A stretch of DNA of 64,000 bases from Toxotes chatareus. Taxonomy: Eukaryota; Chordata; Actinopteri; Toxotidae. A program made the translations under genes and the position numbers. The stretch lies in NCBI GenBank assembly GCA_016801885.1, contig CM028888.1, positions 18,213,170 to 18,277,169 on the forward strand. The letters run 5' to 3'. Of the stretch, positions 9,699 through 22,307 are shown one piece after another. How positions within the stretch are numbered: the stretch's first letter is position 1; each line of letters opens with the position of its first letter. The notes beneath the pieces were generated by a model. It was not told the DNA's origin, searched no databases, and was given only the letters and a program-made list of their open reading frames with translations.

Positions 9699-9940
9699 AT
9701 GTCTTCTTACAACAACAGCGCGTGCTTTCACGAGGCTAGGAGGGTGGCTATTTTCGGTGGCACGCACGGGAACGAGATGTCAGGCGTGACGCTCGTGAAC
9801 CTGTGGATGAAGAACAGCGCCGAGATTCAGAGGAAGAAGGTCGAGACCAAACCCTTCATCACCAACCCGAAGGCTGTGGAGAAGTGCACCAGATACGTGG
9901 ACACGGACCTGAACCGAGCCTTCACCCCGGAAAACCTCAG
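9699..9940 (+). CDS. aspa: aspa exon 1
   Basis: Residues 1-80 with zinc motif GGTHGNE and substrate motif DLNR. ATG at 9699 follows ACGGAC, with G at -3. Donor GTAAAC, phase 2. Confidence 0.95.
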
Positions 9941-10914
9941 GTAAACACACCGGTATAGCAGCCGCTGGGTGCTGTTGTTGTTATTGTTGTTGTTCCTGGT
10001 TGTTGTTATACATGTTGAGTGGAAACTTTTGGAACGGATCCATTAAACAGACTGACATTTAACAACAGGCTCTTATTTGTTCAGTCTTAAAGGGGACAAT
10101 GCATGGCACAGGTGCATACCTGTACTGTGAACTGTAACACTGTCTGAATGGTGTGATTTACTTTGGCTGGAGATTTGAGATTTAAATGATTGACATCAAA
10201 GTGATTGTTTGAGACCCACTGAATTCTCCTCAAGGTGATCTTTGTATGTTGGAAATGTAGTGATAGCGCAAATTATGTAACACTATTGACACAACTGCCT
10301 GCCTGTGTGTGTGTGTGTGCTCTGTCAGACAAACGAGGAAAAGATCATAGATCTCTTGCTTACAAATGGTCAACACAATAGAACTGAAAACAGTACGCTT
10401 TGGCTGGATAAACGTGGCCATACAAATGAAAGGCCATGGAGAAAAGGATCTCACTAACCTGAAGGCAGAAGATGTCTTGTAAATAATAAGACTTAAATCT
10501 AGATACTCCTACAGTAAACAGGTCATTTCCATTAAACTGCTATTGTCACAGGTTAGTGGGCAGTGTGTTTACCATCAGCCATGCTTACCCTCCTCACTCC
10601 CAACCCCTCCTGTCAATAACAGCAGAGCAGTGCGTCCTCTCCTCCCGGACTTCAGCTGACTGTCGGCCAGCGGGAAAAAAAACGTGTGCGGAACGTGACC
10701 GAGCTGCAAATGATTTAAGACGATTTTTTTTATTCCTTCTTTTTCGTGTGCACTAGAGTGGAAATGAACTCTTACGCAAACGCTGGCTCATATAGGCAGT
10801 GTGCATGAACACACACACCAGCCTGGTTACGAATGTGGTTGGATAACAACGTCGTGCCCCACTATTCATAAAGCATCATTGGAGCCCTATAATAACATTC
10901 CCAAGGTTATTAAA

Positions 10915-10974
<60 letters not shown>

Positions 10975-13900
10975 CCGTGTGTGTCTCATTATGGGGTAAT
11001 TCTAATTAATAGGTTTGTAGTCTTATCACCATAATATAATATAATGTGCCTATTTATTCGTTTCATCTTGGCCTTTTTACTATGTTATCATTGATATTCC
11101 TATTATGGGAATATTGTAGTGTGTGAGTTGCAGTGTGTATCAATGGTGGAGAGTACCTAATTACTTGTGCAAGTGCAATTTGAGGTTCTTGTATTTTACA
11201 TGACTAACTCCATTTTATGCTACTTCATACTTATATTTTACTACATTTCAAAGGGAAATACTGTATTTTTGCTCCACAATAATTAGCGCCGCCTTTACCA
11301 ATTTCACCACGTAGTTCTGCTTATATATTAATTCATTAACGTATATAATATATAATAAATGAATTGTTTTTATAGTGTGGCATTGCTGCTTTTACTGAAG
11401 AAGATTCATTGAATACTTCTTGCACCACTGGTGAGTATATGCAGAAGTGACATAAATGTACTTAATAGTATTATTCTTACGGGATCTGTCACGATAAATT
11501 CTGTAGACGTTATGGGTGAAGTTAGTGTTACTGGCTCGTCATGCAAATGTTTAATGATTTTTAAAGATTCTCTCAGCACTCTGAGAGGATCTGCCTCTCT
11601 GAAGGCAGCATATAAGAAGATTAACCTCTTGGAGACTCTTTCTAAAAACAGCCCATCGTGTCTTTTTCTTCAACTTAAATAGACTGACAGCTCCAGCTTC
11701 CTCATATTTAGTGTCTGCGTGTCCTCTCATTTGAAGTTATTATGTTGGAGTCCACTTTATCAGCTGTAGCTCACACTATGCTTGTGTACCAATGTCCAGA
11801 CCATACCAGATATTTGCTGAAAATGGGGTCTAAAGAGCAGATGTGGGGGGGGACAATATGCACAGCAGAGGTGCTATTCTACTGTAGCCTGGAGAATGTC
11901 CTAGACTGGTGGTTATTTTGAAATGCTTTGAAAGAGCTTAGAGAAAAAAGGGGGCAGCTCTCATTCTCTGCTCAGAGTGTGGAGAATGTCTGGGGGGAAA
12001 TAAAAAAGCAAGTTTAGGCCGGGGACAAAACAAAGCTCTCAAAGATCCTTTAATGCTGACATGCATGGCTTGAGAAAGTGGATAAAAAAAAAAACGCTCA
12101 CAAAACGAGGCCACTGTCCCGCTCAGTCCAGTTTTTGTGTGTCTGCATACAGTTAATGGCTACCATGACTTTCTACATTAACAAAGTAGGTTGTACCATT
12201 GTTACCATAAAAGAGATAATTTGCATTTATTAAGGTTTTCCTGTCATCTACATGTGAAGAACTCCAGGCAACATGTTCACCAACCACTGTGATCAGTGGT
12301 TAGGTGAAAGTTTTACAGGGCATGTAGGACAAATACATACCCCTGTGTAAATCATTAACATGCTTCATAGCTTTCTTTGTCATTGTTCCTTTAGCTGAAT
12401 TGTCTGATAAGGTGTGAATGTGCTGGTGTCTGACTGCTTTCTACTGCTCTTTGTGTGTGTGTGTGTGTGTGTGTGCCCTGCAGCGCCCCGGGTGGAGACA
12501 ACTTGCCCTATGAGGTGCAGAGAGCCCAGGAGATCAACAGGATGTTCGGGCCTAAAGGAAGCCCAGAGGCCTACGATGTTATCTTTGACCTCCACAACAC
12601 GACATCCAACATGGGCTGCACTCTGATTCTGGAAAGCTCCAAAGATCACTTCAATCTACAGATGATGAACTACATCAAGGTGACAGCCCTGAGGAGCACA
12701 CTTTTTAACTTTACAACAAAAACACACCTGTGCACTGCAGGTATTTAGGACAGTCAGCCTGCAACATTAGCTACTGCTACAAGTATTCAGAGTCAAGGGT
12801 GAATGTATCAGTGAAAATATATATATATATACAGTATATAAATCTGTGTTGCTGATATTTTACATACAGCACAACATGCAGATGTCAAGAAACTTTAGTC
12901 TTAGGCCAGCTTCTCCAGATCTCTAGTTTCCTCTCACTTCTGTCTGAGTCAATGTTTTACAAAAATGAGGTCTCTTTGGAGAGTACCAGTTAACCTATGT
13001 AAATAATAGACTGATCCGTTTGACTTTACGTGTTGGACAACCTAAAGGCATGTAAAGGATCAACCATCCAAATACACCAGAGGAACACCTGTTTTCTTTG
13101 CTTATTTTAGCCACGAATTCCCTCTATGAGCTTTATTTTGTTTTATTTACAACCATTGAAGGTGTTCAGGGCCTTCTTACAAATGGTGCAAATACACAGT
13201 ATTTCATTGACAACATACATAAATACATTTGGTTTGGCAAATTAGTATAATTGCTTATCATCGTATCTTTTTTTATTATCACAAATGGAATATGTTTTGC
13301 TGAGTCTGTTACTGGCAGTAGGTCCTTTTCTTCCTCTTCAACATAAAACAAAGGCAAGCAGAGCAACACCAGGGAGCTTAAGGAGGAACCAAAAGCAACT
13401 CACACTTTGTTTCTGTGAGCAGTGGAGCTCATGAGAAATGTGTCCACAACTTTTTAGAAACACAAAATGCTACATGGAGATACACAGATTGAAGACTGAC
13501 TTCAGAAATCGCCCACTTACAACCCCAGTGTGCTGTTACCAAACATCATCGTCGTCGAATGACTCATTTCTTGGCCCTGTGTTCGATAACAGACTAAACC
13601 TTGTGTTCTCTTGACTGGCTTTCTTTCTAGGAAGTGTCAGAAACTCACTCAGGCTGAAACATCAGTAATGATTTCAGGGCTCGTTTCATCATCAGCCAAG
13701 TCCTTGTCTAAAGAGAAAATTCAGTGAAAAACTGTCCTTCAGATCTGCTCTTATTTGAACCGATTTATTATTTTTTTTATCCACAGTGGTGACAGTGATT
13801 TTCCTGATAAATGACAAAGACAGGGATCAGTCAGTGCTGGTGGAGCTGAAAATGGTTTTATGAATACAGATCTATTTTCTGGTTTTCCATTGAAAGCTCT

Positions 13901-15536
13901 GAGAGCCTACCAACCCACACTTGACTCACCCACATGGTCACTGTGTTTATTTTTTATTTTATGTGTCATATTTGTTCCGAAGCGAGTTGCTGCAGATTTA
14001 ATTTTCCGTTCTGTCGAGCAGAACCTTAAAGCCGTCACTCACAGTTTGGTCAACTTAAGACAGTTGTCTGGTGTTGCAGCATGTGACTGTGTTAAGGTGT
14101 ATGTGTGTTTTTAGTTTGTTTTATCTGCAGCTAAAATCTTGCTTTTGTTGGGTTTGTGTTACAGAAAGCCATCGCTCCAGCCAGTTGTCTTGTCCTCCTG
14201 AATGAACATCCTCTTCTGAAATATTCCACTTCACGCTCTGTGGCCAAGCACCCTGTTGGTGAGTCTCTCAAGTCCAGCCAAGTTTCTGTGGGAACAACGG
14301 CAGGGGCATGTTTGGAAATTTTTGAAAGGGGAGTGGGGGTCACATTTGTAAGATGAGTAAAAATGTTTTAAGACTCAAGTTTGCTTTTTGTCATTAAAAA
14401 AATTTACTTTATTAATAGTTACATTGTTTATTTACTGTACTAAATGAATGCCAGATAAACAACTTTAAATATTTTAATATAAAAAAATAGTAAACAAAAA
14501 AAAGTAAATAGCTGCTATTTGCAACTCCAAATATCCTACAGCCATGGACAGATTATGAAACACAATATTAATTCAAAGTTTTAAGTCTCTTTGTGGTAGT
14601 TTTGCTTTGTTTATTGGTCTTTTTTTTTGTCCTGTTGTTGTCCTTTTGTATCTCTTTGTGCTTATTATAACAAAAAATGTGAATACACTTCATAAAGAGG
14701 CCCTGGCCCAAGGGTCCTTGGCCTCCACCTGGTAGATTCATTCACAATAATAATAAGCCAACTACTTATTACCTTCTGAATCTGATAGGGAGGCATCAGT
14801 CAAGGTGCTGTGCCACCCCTGGCTCTTCATCTGGCCTCATCCCTGGACAAAGGACAATGGACAAAGGATATAGCATTTAAGAAATTCCTGAGGCATCCAC
14901 TCAGCTGGTAGAGTATAGTTTTACATGTGTAAATATGTCCTCTGATTGGTTCATTGCAGGTCTGGAAGTGGGGCCTCAGCCTCAGGGAGTACTGAGGAGT
15001 AACATCTTTGAAGCCATGAGGGTAATACTGAAACACGCCCTGGACTTCATCGAACTGTTTAATGAAGGTAGGACGGGAATACCACAGCAGCTCAACATCT
15101 GAAGCTATAACATACCTCATGTACAGGATGTGGCACTGAGCAGCAGGCCATGTCACAAACCTTCAGTTGAACCTGAAGCTTACATGACTGTGGAATTAGC
15201 TCATTGTTCTTGAAGTTTGTGTGAAATTTTAAAGTTTAAAACTGTTTCTGTAGATTTCTGAGGTGGAGATGACTAAAATCATGATTCCTACGGCGTTATG
15301 TAATGGAAAAATAAGTTGTTTGCAGTCAGTCTGCCTGCTTGTCAGCATCGTCATAACAAGAAACGTTTTGTGGCAAAACATCCACGGCTGATTCATGCAG
15401 ATGTACATACACTCAGATCTCTAAATTTATCTGCATCTGCCTCATCACGCCCCCCCCCCCTCTCTGCCCCTTCTCTTCCCCTAAGGCACGGAACAGTGTC
15501 TGCAATGTTTAGGTGCAAAGCAGCTTTTCCTTCTTC

Positions 15537-15567
<31 letters not shown>

Positions 15568-17956
15568 GTAAACAAGCAGTGTGTGCCAAGAGTGAGTTGC
15601 AGTCTGTTGCTTTTTCCCTGACTGTCCTGCCGTTGAATGGCTTGCTTGTTGGGAGTTGGTCAGTTTCCATGTCGTTAGAGTCTGGCTGCCAATGCTGTTG
15701 TAATCTTCTGTCGTGGGGCCACACTGGTGCTGATGAATGCTTTGGCATAGTGATGAATCGGTGTTCCTGCGTTTTGTAGCTGAGCAGCATGAAGAAACAA
15801 CTCATTTAGCAATAACAGACGCTGTTGTTACAGCTGAAAATGACTTTCCCCCGAAGAATTAACCATCAGATAGGTTCAGTGGGAAAACTCTGCTGACTAT
15901 GGGAACATTTGTCCTTTTTACCCTGTGCTGCCACTTGCATATCAATACAGCTCAGCGGTTTAACACTTATTTGAGCATCTACTTACTTAATGTCTGAGCT
16001 CTGCCAAACACCTCTGCACTTCCTGTTAATTTCCGGAGACTGAATAAGGTCACTTTGGCACCGTCCAGGTCCTCGTTTCACAAACTTTACCAAAATACTA
16101 TAATTTCATTTTATATAAGTTTAAACATCATATCAGAGGGATCAGTTCACACATCTCAGTTTAACAGTTTATTAGATTAAACACAAATATGAACATATAA
16201 GTAGAAGTTTTTACATTTTTTCATATTTGACATCACTTCCACATAAAAATTGGTATGATTGTCTTTCAGAACAAATCTAGTTTCTTTCCATATATATTTT
16301 TCAAGTTCTTGACACTATGGTGTCACATATAAAATACATCTGCAACTTGAAGTACTCAGTTTTCCTCCACCAGTGGAGTAAGTGCTGTGTATCCGGTGCT
16401 AAACATAAAAATATTATTTTAATGTGTATTTCTATCAGTTAGACCATTTTATTCTTATTTATTCGTATTATGAAACAAGGCACATCCTTACATATGTGAC
16501 AGCACTTTTCATCCATTGCACTTTACTGTCACCATCTCACTAAAGGAATTCAATGCTGTTCCTTTCTATACTGAGTACTGAGTACTATATGGAGAGAATG
16601 ACAGTAAACTGTTTTACCTTGAACATTGGACCCTGAACTGACCTCTTCAACATGCACGGCTGAAATTTGCATAATCATTCTCTGCTGATTAATGCTCTTC
16701 CAGTCTGTTAGTTTCTATAGAGCAGTGGTACCATATCATATCAGTACAATAACTGATATTTTCTGACATATAAGGGCTTTGTTCATTTCAGGACCTACAA
16801 AAAAAAATCACGGTGTCCTCACACTACCATGAAGCCTATAGAGCCTCATGAATAAAGAGCGTTTAGGTATCCATCCTTTGTTCGGTGTTATTTTACTGAC
16901 ATCCATTCTCAATAAGACATTGTCTTAAGCTTGAAATTTGTTATATCAAATGACAGTTTGGAATGTGGATATTCAGTCTTCTAATTCAGATCTTGGTTGG
17001 CAGATAATTTGAAAGAACATATCTCTTTGGTCGCACAGTCCCATCCATCAAAATATCCACTTCAGATTCACACACAGACTGTGTCTCTCTCCTCACAGAC
17101 CACATTTAATGAGGGTCAGATCATCTCCCATTTGCAGTTTTTGTATGAAATTTGTATTTGGATAAAAATAGTACTTAGATTCACATGGTGTGGTATTGAC
17201 CAACAGTGATGCTTTATTGCAGAAATAATGCTTCTTTCACTTGCGCTGAAGCAATATTGTGATATTAGTTTTGAGGAAGTGTTGCATTAGGATTGAGATT
17301 GCTCTTGTTATTAAGTATTATTATTGAGTATTTTCCCCTCTCTTGCTGTTAAGTATTAAGTCTCATTTTTCATCAGTGTCCTCTGTAGTTTTTGTTACAC
17401 CAGATTTTCTAAGATACTTACAAAACTGGAGATGTTGTTTTCTGTGTGTTGTTCAGGCATGGAGTTCCCTCCCTGCACAGTGGAAGTTTTCCGGGTCTTG
17501 GAGAGGATCGACTACCCGAGAGACGCCAATGGAAACATCATTGCCATGGTTCACCCAAATCTGCAGGTAAAAATTGGAACACCCTGATTCATGTGTGCCT
17601 TCACTGTCTCACCCACAGATATGACCTATTGAACCTGAAAAATTGATTTGCTATGAAAGAGGAAATGAGACGTCTTCAGTTGGTGTGAGAATATATATAT
17701 TTTTTTAGTTTGAGCAACATACTCAAGTTACTGTCCCTGTGGTCATTGCTTGTTGTTGTTTCAGGACGGTGACTGGGAGCCGCTGAACCCTGGTGACCCT
17801 ATGTTCCAAACATTTGACGGGAAGACCATCCACTACCAAGGCTCCGGCACCGTCTATCCCACTTTTATTAATGAGGCAGCCTATTATGAAAAACAACAGG
17901 CATTTGTTACTACCAGGCGAGAAACCTTGGTAGCGAGTGCCATCAGAAAAGCATGA
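9699..17956 (+). CDS. aspa: Aspartoacylase (N-acetylaspartate amidohydrolase), 6 exons, complete
   Basis: Exons 9699-9940, 12484-12679, 14165-14258, 14960-15067, 17457-17566 and 17765-17956 give 313 residues, the same length as human ASPA. The enzyme splits N-acetyl-L-aspartate into acetate and aspartate in the cytosol; loss in humans causes Canavan disease. Family motifs are all present: FGGTHGNE with zinc ligands His23 and Glu26, DLNR for substrate binding, DLHNTTSNMG with third zinc ligand His118, and EVGPQPQG with the catalytic glutamate Glu180 (human numbers are two lower). The C-terminal part holds HPGDPMF-like NPGDPMF and YPTFINEAAYYEK. All introns are GT-AG and every phase agrees. The gene is on the same strand as abr, about 4.4 kb upstream of its first exon. 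Confidence 0.98.
10919..10973. repeat. (GT)n microsatellite in aspa intron 1
   Basis: About 27 GT units without interruption. Confidence 0.95.
12452..12475 (+). repeat. (GT)n microsatellite at the aspa exon 2 acceptor
   Basis: Twelve GT units fill most of the expected polypyrimidine-tract position and end eight bases before the exon. Confidence 0.95.
12484..12679 (+). CDS. aspa: aspa exon 2
   Basis: Codes for LPYEVQRAQEIN and DLHNTTSNMGCTLILE, with zinc ligand His118. The acceptor CCCTGCAG comes directly after a (GT)n array. Donor GTGACA, phase 0. Confidence 0.97.
12680..14164 (+). other. aspa: aspa intron 2
   Basis: AT-rich intron sequence with a short (AT)n near 12820. I see no gene or mobile element in it. 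Confidence 0.75.
14165..14258 (+). CDS. aspa: aspa exon 3
   Basis: Codes for LNEHPLLKYSTSRSVAKHPV, matching human IEHPSLKYATTRSIAKYPV. Acceptor TTACAG, donor GTGAGT, phase 1. Confidence 0.97.
14259..14959 (+). other. aspa: aspa intron 3
   Basis: AT-rich DNA with short A runs; nothing else supported. Confidence 0.75.
14960..15067 (+). CDS. aspa: aspa exon 4
   Basis: Codes for GLEVGPQPQGVLR with catalytic Glu180, and ILKHALDFIELFNE. Acceptor TTGCAG, donor GTAGGA, phase 1 at both ends. Confidence 0.97.
15068..17456 (+). other. aspa: aspa intron 4
   Basis: The longest intron after intron 1. It contains a (TTC)n stretch running into 23 T (15528-15565). The rest shows no supported feature. Confidence 0.75.
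15528..15565. repeat. (TTC)n followed by a T23 run
   Basis: TTC units grade into an unbroken T run, as if microsatellite growth or the antisense of an A-tail. No SINE body is recognisable beside it. Confidence 0.85.
17457..17566 (+). CDS. aspa: aspa exon 5
   Basis: Codes for MEFPPCTVEVFRVLERIDYP and the following RDANGNIIAMVHPNLQ, close to the human sequence. Acceptor GTTCAG, donor GTAAAA, phase 0 out. Confidence 0.97.
17765..17956 (+). CDS. aspa: aspa exon 6 and stop
   Basis: Codes for the last 63 residues, DGDWEPLNPGDPMF to SAIRKA, then TGA. The end replaces the human C-terminal SIRCCLH with AIRKA. Confidence 0.97.
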   Translation, partial: DGDWEPLNPGDPMFQTFDGKTIHYQGSGTVYPTFINEAAYYEKQQAFVTTRRETLVASAIRKA

Positions 17957-20900
17957 AAACTGCTTTGTGAGGCTAACAGCGATCATGAATATTATGTTAG
18001 CCAGAGCAACAATCTGTGTATAGATTTTGCACTTTGTTCTGTTAGCAGTTGACAGACTTTCCTCACATGATCACTAGATACCATCTTTTACATGCTGATT
18101 TAATTTTTAATGCATTTCCTATCAGAAAATCAATTAACTATGCAAAGAATATTTGTGGAGGCTGTGCAAAGAGTCACTGTGAAAGTCTTTGATCTGAAGA
18201 CTGGTATATTGTTGTGGTAAGTATTTATGATACTGTTCTTATTTAAAATATATATATATTTACATTACATCAACTAAGTTTTTATAATATTAAAGGCTAA
18301 ATATTGATGGATTATGAACCATTATACAACACTCTTTAACTTTCCAACTACTGCTCAGGAAGGCCCATCCAGGATCATAACCTGCAATTTTTGACCCAAA
18401 ACTGTAGCTGTTTGTCTTCTTCTCAAAATATATTTGTAACATCTTTAGGAGGGTGTTTGTGGCCTTTGATACTAACTACCTGTAACTCCCATGGTTGCAT
18501 CTGTGGTGCTGTCCTATCGTTGCCTTAATGGGGATTTCTGAGAAAATTGCACAAAGAATTTGGAGTGGAATTTGTGGATTATATGTGTTGGATGACAAGA
18601 AATTATTTTGATAAGAAATGGTTTATGTTCCTGTTTCGCCATACAAATGGGATGCAGTTTGAAACGTGTTTTATAATCATATATTTGTGTCTATTTTGAT
18701 ATACTTGTACTGTATGTGTGGTTTAAGTGATGTATAGGACTTGTTGAATCATGGAAAGCATATGTTCTTTCTAATGTTTTTACGTATTTGTCATCTCAAA
18801 GTGTATCGCTGTGGTCTTACAGTAATTCAGTTTTCATTCAGCAATATTTTTGGTAGCAACATTTATATGATTAGTAAAGTCCTGTGGGAATTATCCAATC
18901 AATAAATATAGTACTATGCCATACTGTGCTATTTTATCCTCTGCAGATGGACCCTTCATGGTGTGTATCTTTGAGTCCTCATGCTTGTTTTGCCATGTGG
19001 TGTAGCACCTGCTATAGCCACAAGGAGGCATCACACAACCACCGATTAACATTCTCGACTTGTGACTCACTCTGCTGCAGGACACAATAGACCGGAGTAG
19101 CCAGTTGCAAACTGTCAGGTCTGTAGCTTGTTATCCTGTCTCTGGTGCAGTGCATGTCAGTGCACTGTGACCAGTATGCAATTCAAAAAATTTACCCTGT
19201 AACTGTTTCAAAAACATGACTCCCCTTTTCTCACTAAGAGTTTTCATATTGAAACTCTTTATGGAGCCATTAGGGAGCAGATGTCATTAGAGAGAGCATT
19301 GAGAAGACATTTGGATGCCTGACTTCTATCCAATTTATTTAAATACATATTCATTTAGGTGTTGAACATCCTAACCAAACCTTGTTCTAATTTGTGTCAT
19401 TTTTAGCTAAGCTGTGGGTTTTCTTTGGCAGAAAACACACCACTGACATTACAGATATCCCGAGTATTTAGTGTATACAGTATGTAGCAAATAACACATG
19501 CAGTGTTTATAGAATACACACAGATGTGTTTAGAGTGACGCATCCTTTTTCAGAGTGTAAATGCTACAGTTACAGCATAGCTGGAGATGTTATCCCGTTA
19601 ATGTTTGCCTCACAGTACCGGTTGCTTCTCATCCACAGCAGTGCATTCCATTTACCATCTAAATTAGACAGTTCAGGAATCCAGGACATCTGGAACTGAA
19701 TAGGACTGAAGGAAACTGAAGGGTGTGGCAAAACATTTAAGAAAGAATACATTCAAGTGTGCTGTATGAGATCAGAAAACACAACAGCATGCACGTTCAG
19801 CAGAATATTGTATGTCACTGTATGATGCATTGCTTTGCCCTATTATGCACCTTTGATTAAGGTAATATGTGTACATTTGGATCAAAACAGCGTTGCATTT
19901 GATGTTTGATGAATGAAAGCACTTTAGGAATGAGAAGTAAAGAATTCTGTCTGCCGCCTACACTGTTTGTGCACAGGCCTATTTCCTCAGTCACGTTATT
20001 ATCCACGGACCGAAGGCAGCACTGAGCTAAAAGTTATCAAACGCTGATATGAAATGATGATATCAGTAAAGTATGTGGTGTTGAAATGTCATCCTTCTAC
20101 ATTCCCCAAGCAGACTGTATTGAACACTTATAGTCCATACATTTCCTGCTATTTCATGTCAGGCCTGTGATTAGTAATTTAGTTTCATGACTACAGGCTG
20201 GTCAAAACCCCTCTCATCTATTCATTACAGTAACCCAATCAGGGCTCTCAGACCTGCAGATAGTGCTGATCAATGATCCCTTCTGGCGACTGGAGGCTTT
20301 TAGGAGAATGATCTTTCAGTTCTGGGCAGGGATCCAAACAGGCACTCAAAAATACCAAGCGTCCATCTCTGCCCCCACCCTCCCTTCTCTGTCCGACGTG
20401 ATAACTTTCTCCTCTGCTGTATAGCATTACAGCTCTGTTTTGCTGGAAGTCTTCTGCTTGGCTGGTTACCAAGTTTTCATCTGGACACAGCTGCATGGAA
20501 ATTAAGGTGATCAGGATCAGGTTCGCTCCTTTGCGTTAGACGAGAATAATGTTTACTAGTATGCAAGACAAACTGAAATATTTTTCTTCCTCAAATCGAG
20601 TGGATGGAGCAACAATTTTCACGAAATATTTTTCTGCAATGATAAAATAGCATCAAAACAAACAAGAGAATGAGGATGGGTTTGTATGCATGCACAAATG
20701 CATTTAAGATGCACTGATGTGACCATGCATATTTGTGGTGCCAGTACAGTGTTTCCTATGAGGCCTGATAGCAAGTAGACTGATAAACACACGAACAGTA
20801 GAGCTTCCTTAGTGTCAAGCCACTGAAATCACCAGCCAGAGAGAAGGCGGTGTGGTATGAGCAGTCCTTTTATGCTTAAGTCCTGTTTTTGTAATAATGC

Positions 20901-22150
20901 AAGCTGGCAAAGCACGACTAATATCTTTGAGAAATGCCTGTGCATAGTGTTAAAATAATAAGTGGCATACTAAAAAGAGATCCAAAGATGGATCTGTCTA
21001 AACCCAACACAGGGAACTCCCCAACCCAAGGTTTTTCATTGTCTTTTGGTGGCACTCCGAACAGGTATTACATACAGATTCACCTATTCACTGGACGTCA
21101 TGATATGTATATCAAATATGTCCTGACGAGACAACAAACGGTCTGTGCCATTGTATAATGGGTCATTCATGAAAACCATGAGCAATACATGAGAAAAATA
21201 AAATAACTGAGAAGATCTGTTGTCTTTGTCCTTGACTTCAAATGACATTTCACTGAATTCTGGCGTTACCTTAATCCAGCTTATTAGTGGACACACACAC
21301 ACACACACACTACAATAAGTGCAGAAGTCTGGACCTTGCAGCCTCTTTCTATTAGAATCATTTGAAAATAATCATCTGAGCCAAAAAAAAAAAAAAAAGC
21401 GAAAAGACTACTTTGTGACTTAGATAATAATCCACAGTTTCACTCGTCATTCAGTGACTAAAATCTGCACGACATGTGAGCATTTACGTAGAGGATAAAC
21501 CTGATGCGTCTGATTAGGAACACAGCAACCTGATGAGGTCTCTCATCAGTTTATTTATCAGTACTTGTTACTTGTTCACGTTTTTAAGAGTTTTTTAATT
21601 AATCATTATAGGAAATCTCCTGTGGTACTCATCATATTGCATAGTCATCTAGAGATAAAAGCAGCGTGGAGAACGGATGGTAAAAAGCAAGACTGCTGTC
21701 ACAGTTACTTTACGAATTTCCGAAATTTGAGCATTTGAGCATATTTGTATTTTTACGTTCACTCTTTCATTATTTTCTTATCGCATAATTTTTAATATTA
21801 CTGACAAATTTGTCACGGAACACATTTTGCCACCTTGGTAATCTAACAGCAAGTACGCCCTGGCTCTGTGGCTGATTTGTAAATGTTAAAGTTTCTAGAG
21901 AAACGTTATTTTTTCTATGCGCACCTGCTTTAAAATCTCGCACTACGCTTGGCCGAGCAGCACTTGAAGGCAGCACGTCTGATACAGGAAGTCTCGAAAC
22001 TTTTCAGCGTAGTGGTAAAGTTGTGATCTGCATCACACGCACGAATCTCAGCGCACACGTACGCCTGCCATTTGTATGTGTGGGAGGCTGAAGATGGTCA
22101 GAAAGTGGTCTAGTTAATGTCGGCGGGCTGTTTTTTTTTTTTTTTTTTAG
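17957..22150. other. aspa 3' UTR and aspa-abr intergenic DNA
   Basis: The first part is aspa 3' UTR; AATAAA at 18901-18906 and ATTAAA near 18289 are possible poly(A) signals. From about 19000 the DNA is AT-rich with no supported gene. Short frames here are random-looking. CpG content rises again from about 21900 towards the first abr exon. Confidence 0.65.
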
Positions 22151-22307
22151 CTCTCAGGAAACAGGGACGGACTGTGGAAGGTGGATATCTGCGACAGACA
22201 CGCCGGTGACTGTCGGTGAAGACACAGAGCAGTTAGCTTACCTTTCTCTCTGTGACTGTTACATTACGAGACTGCAGCTTGGCAGAAAGCCCGGTGCGAA
22301 TATCGAA
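22150..22307 (+). promoter_or_regulatory. abr: 5' leader of the BCR-like abr first exon
   Basis: An 18-base T run ending in AG (22131-22150) sits just before this leader. The leader is GC-richer than its surroundings and is open in frame with the ORF back to 22206 but has no in-frame ATG before 22308. Either transcription starts near here or the T18-AG is a splice acceptor for an upstream non-coding exon. Confidence 0.45.

Larger units (their letters stand above)
9941..12483 (+). other. aspa: aspa intron 1
   Basis: Non-coding. It holds a (GTT)n-like stretch near 9973, a long (GT)n array near 10919, AT-rich DNA and a second (GT)n array at its 3' end. No other feature is supported. Confidence 0.8.

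Noticed and set aside
20248..20496. An 82-codon minus-strand frame between aspa and abr
   Set aside because: No homology, no neighbouring exon that joins it and no promoter-like context.
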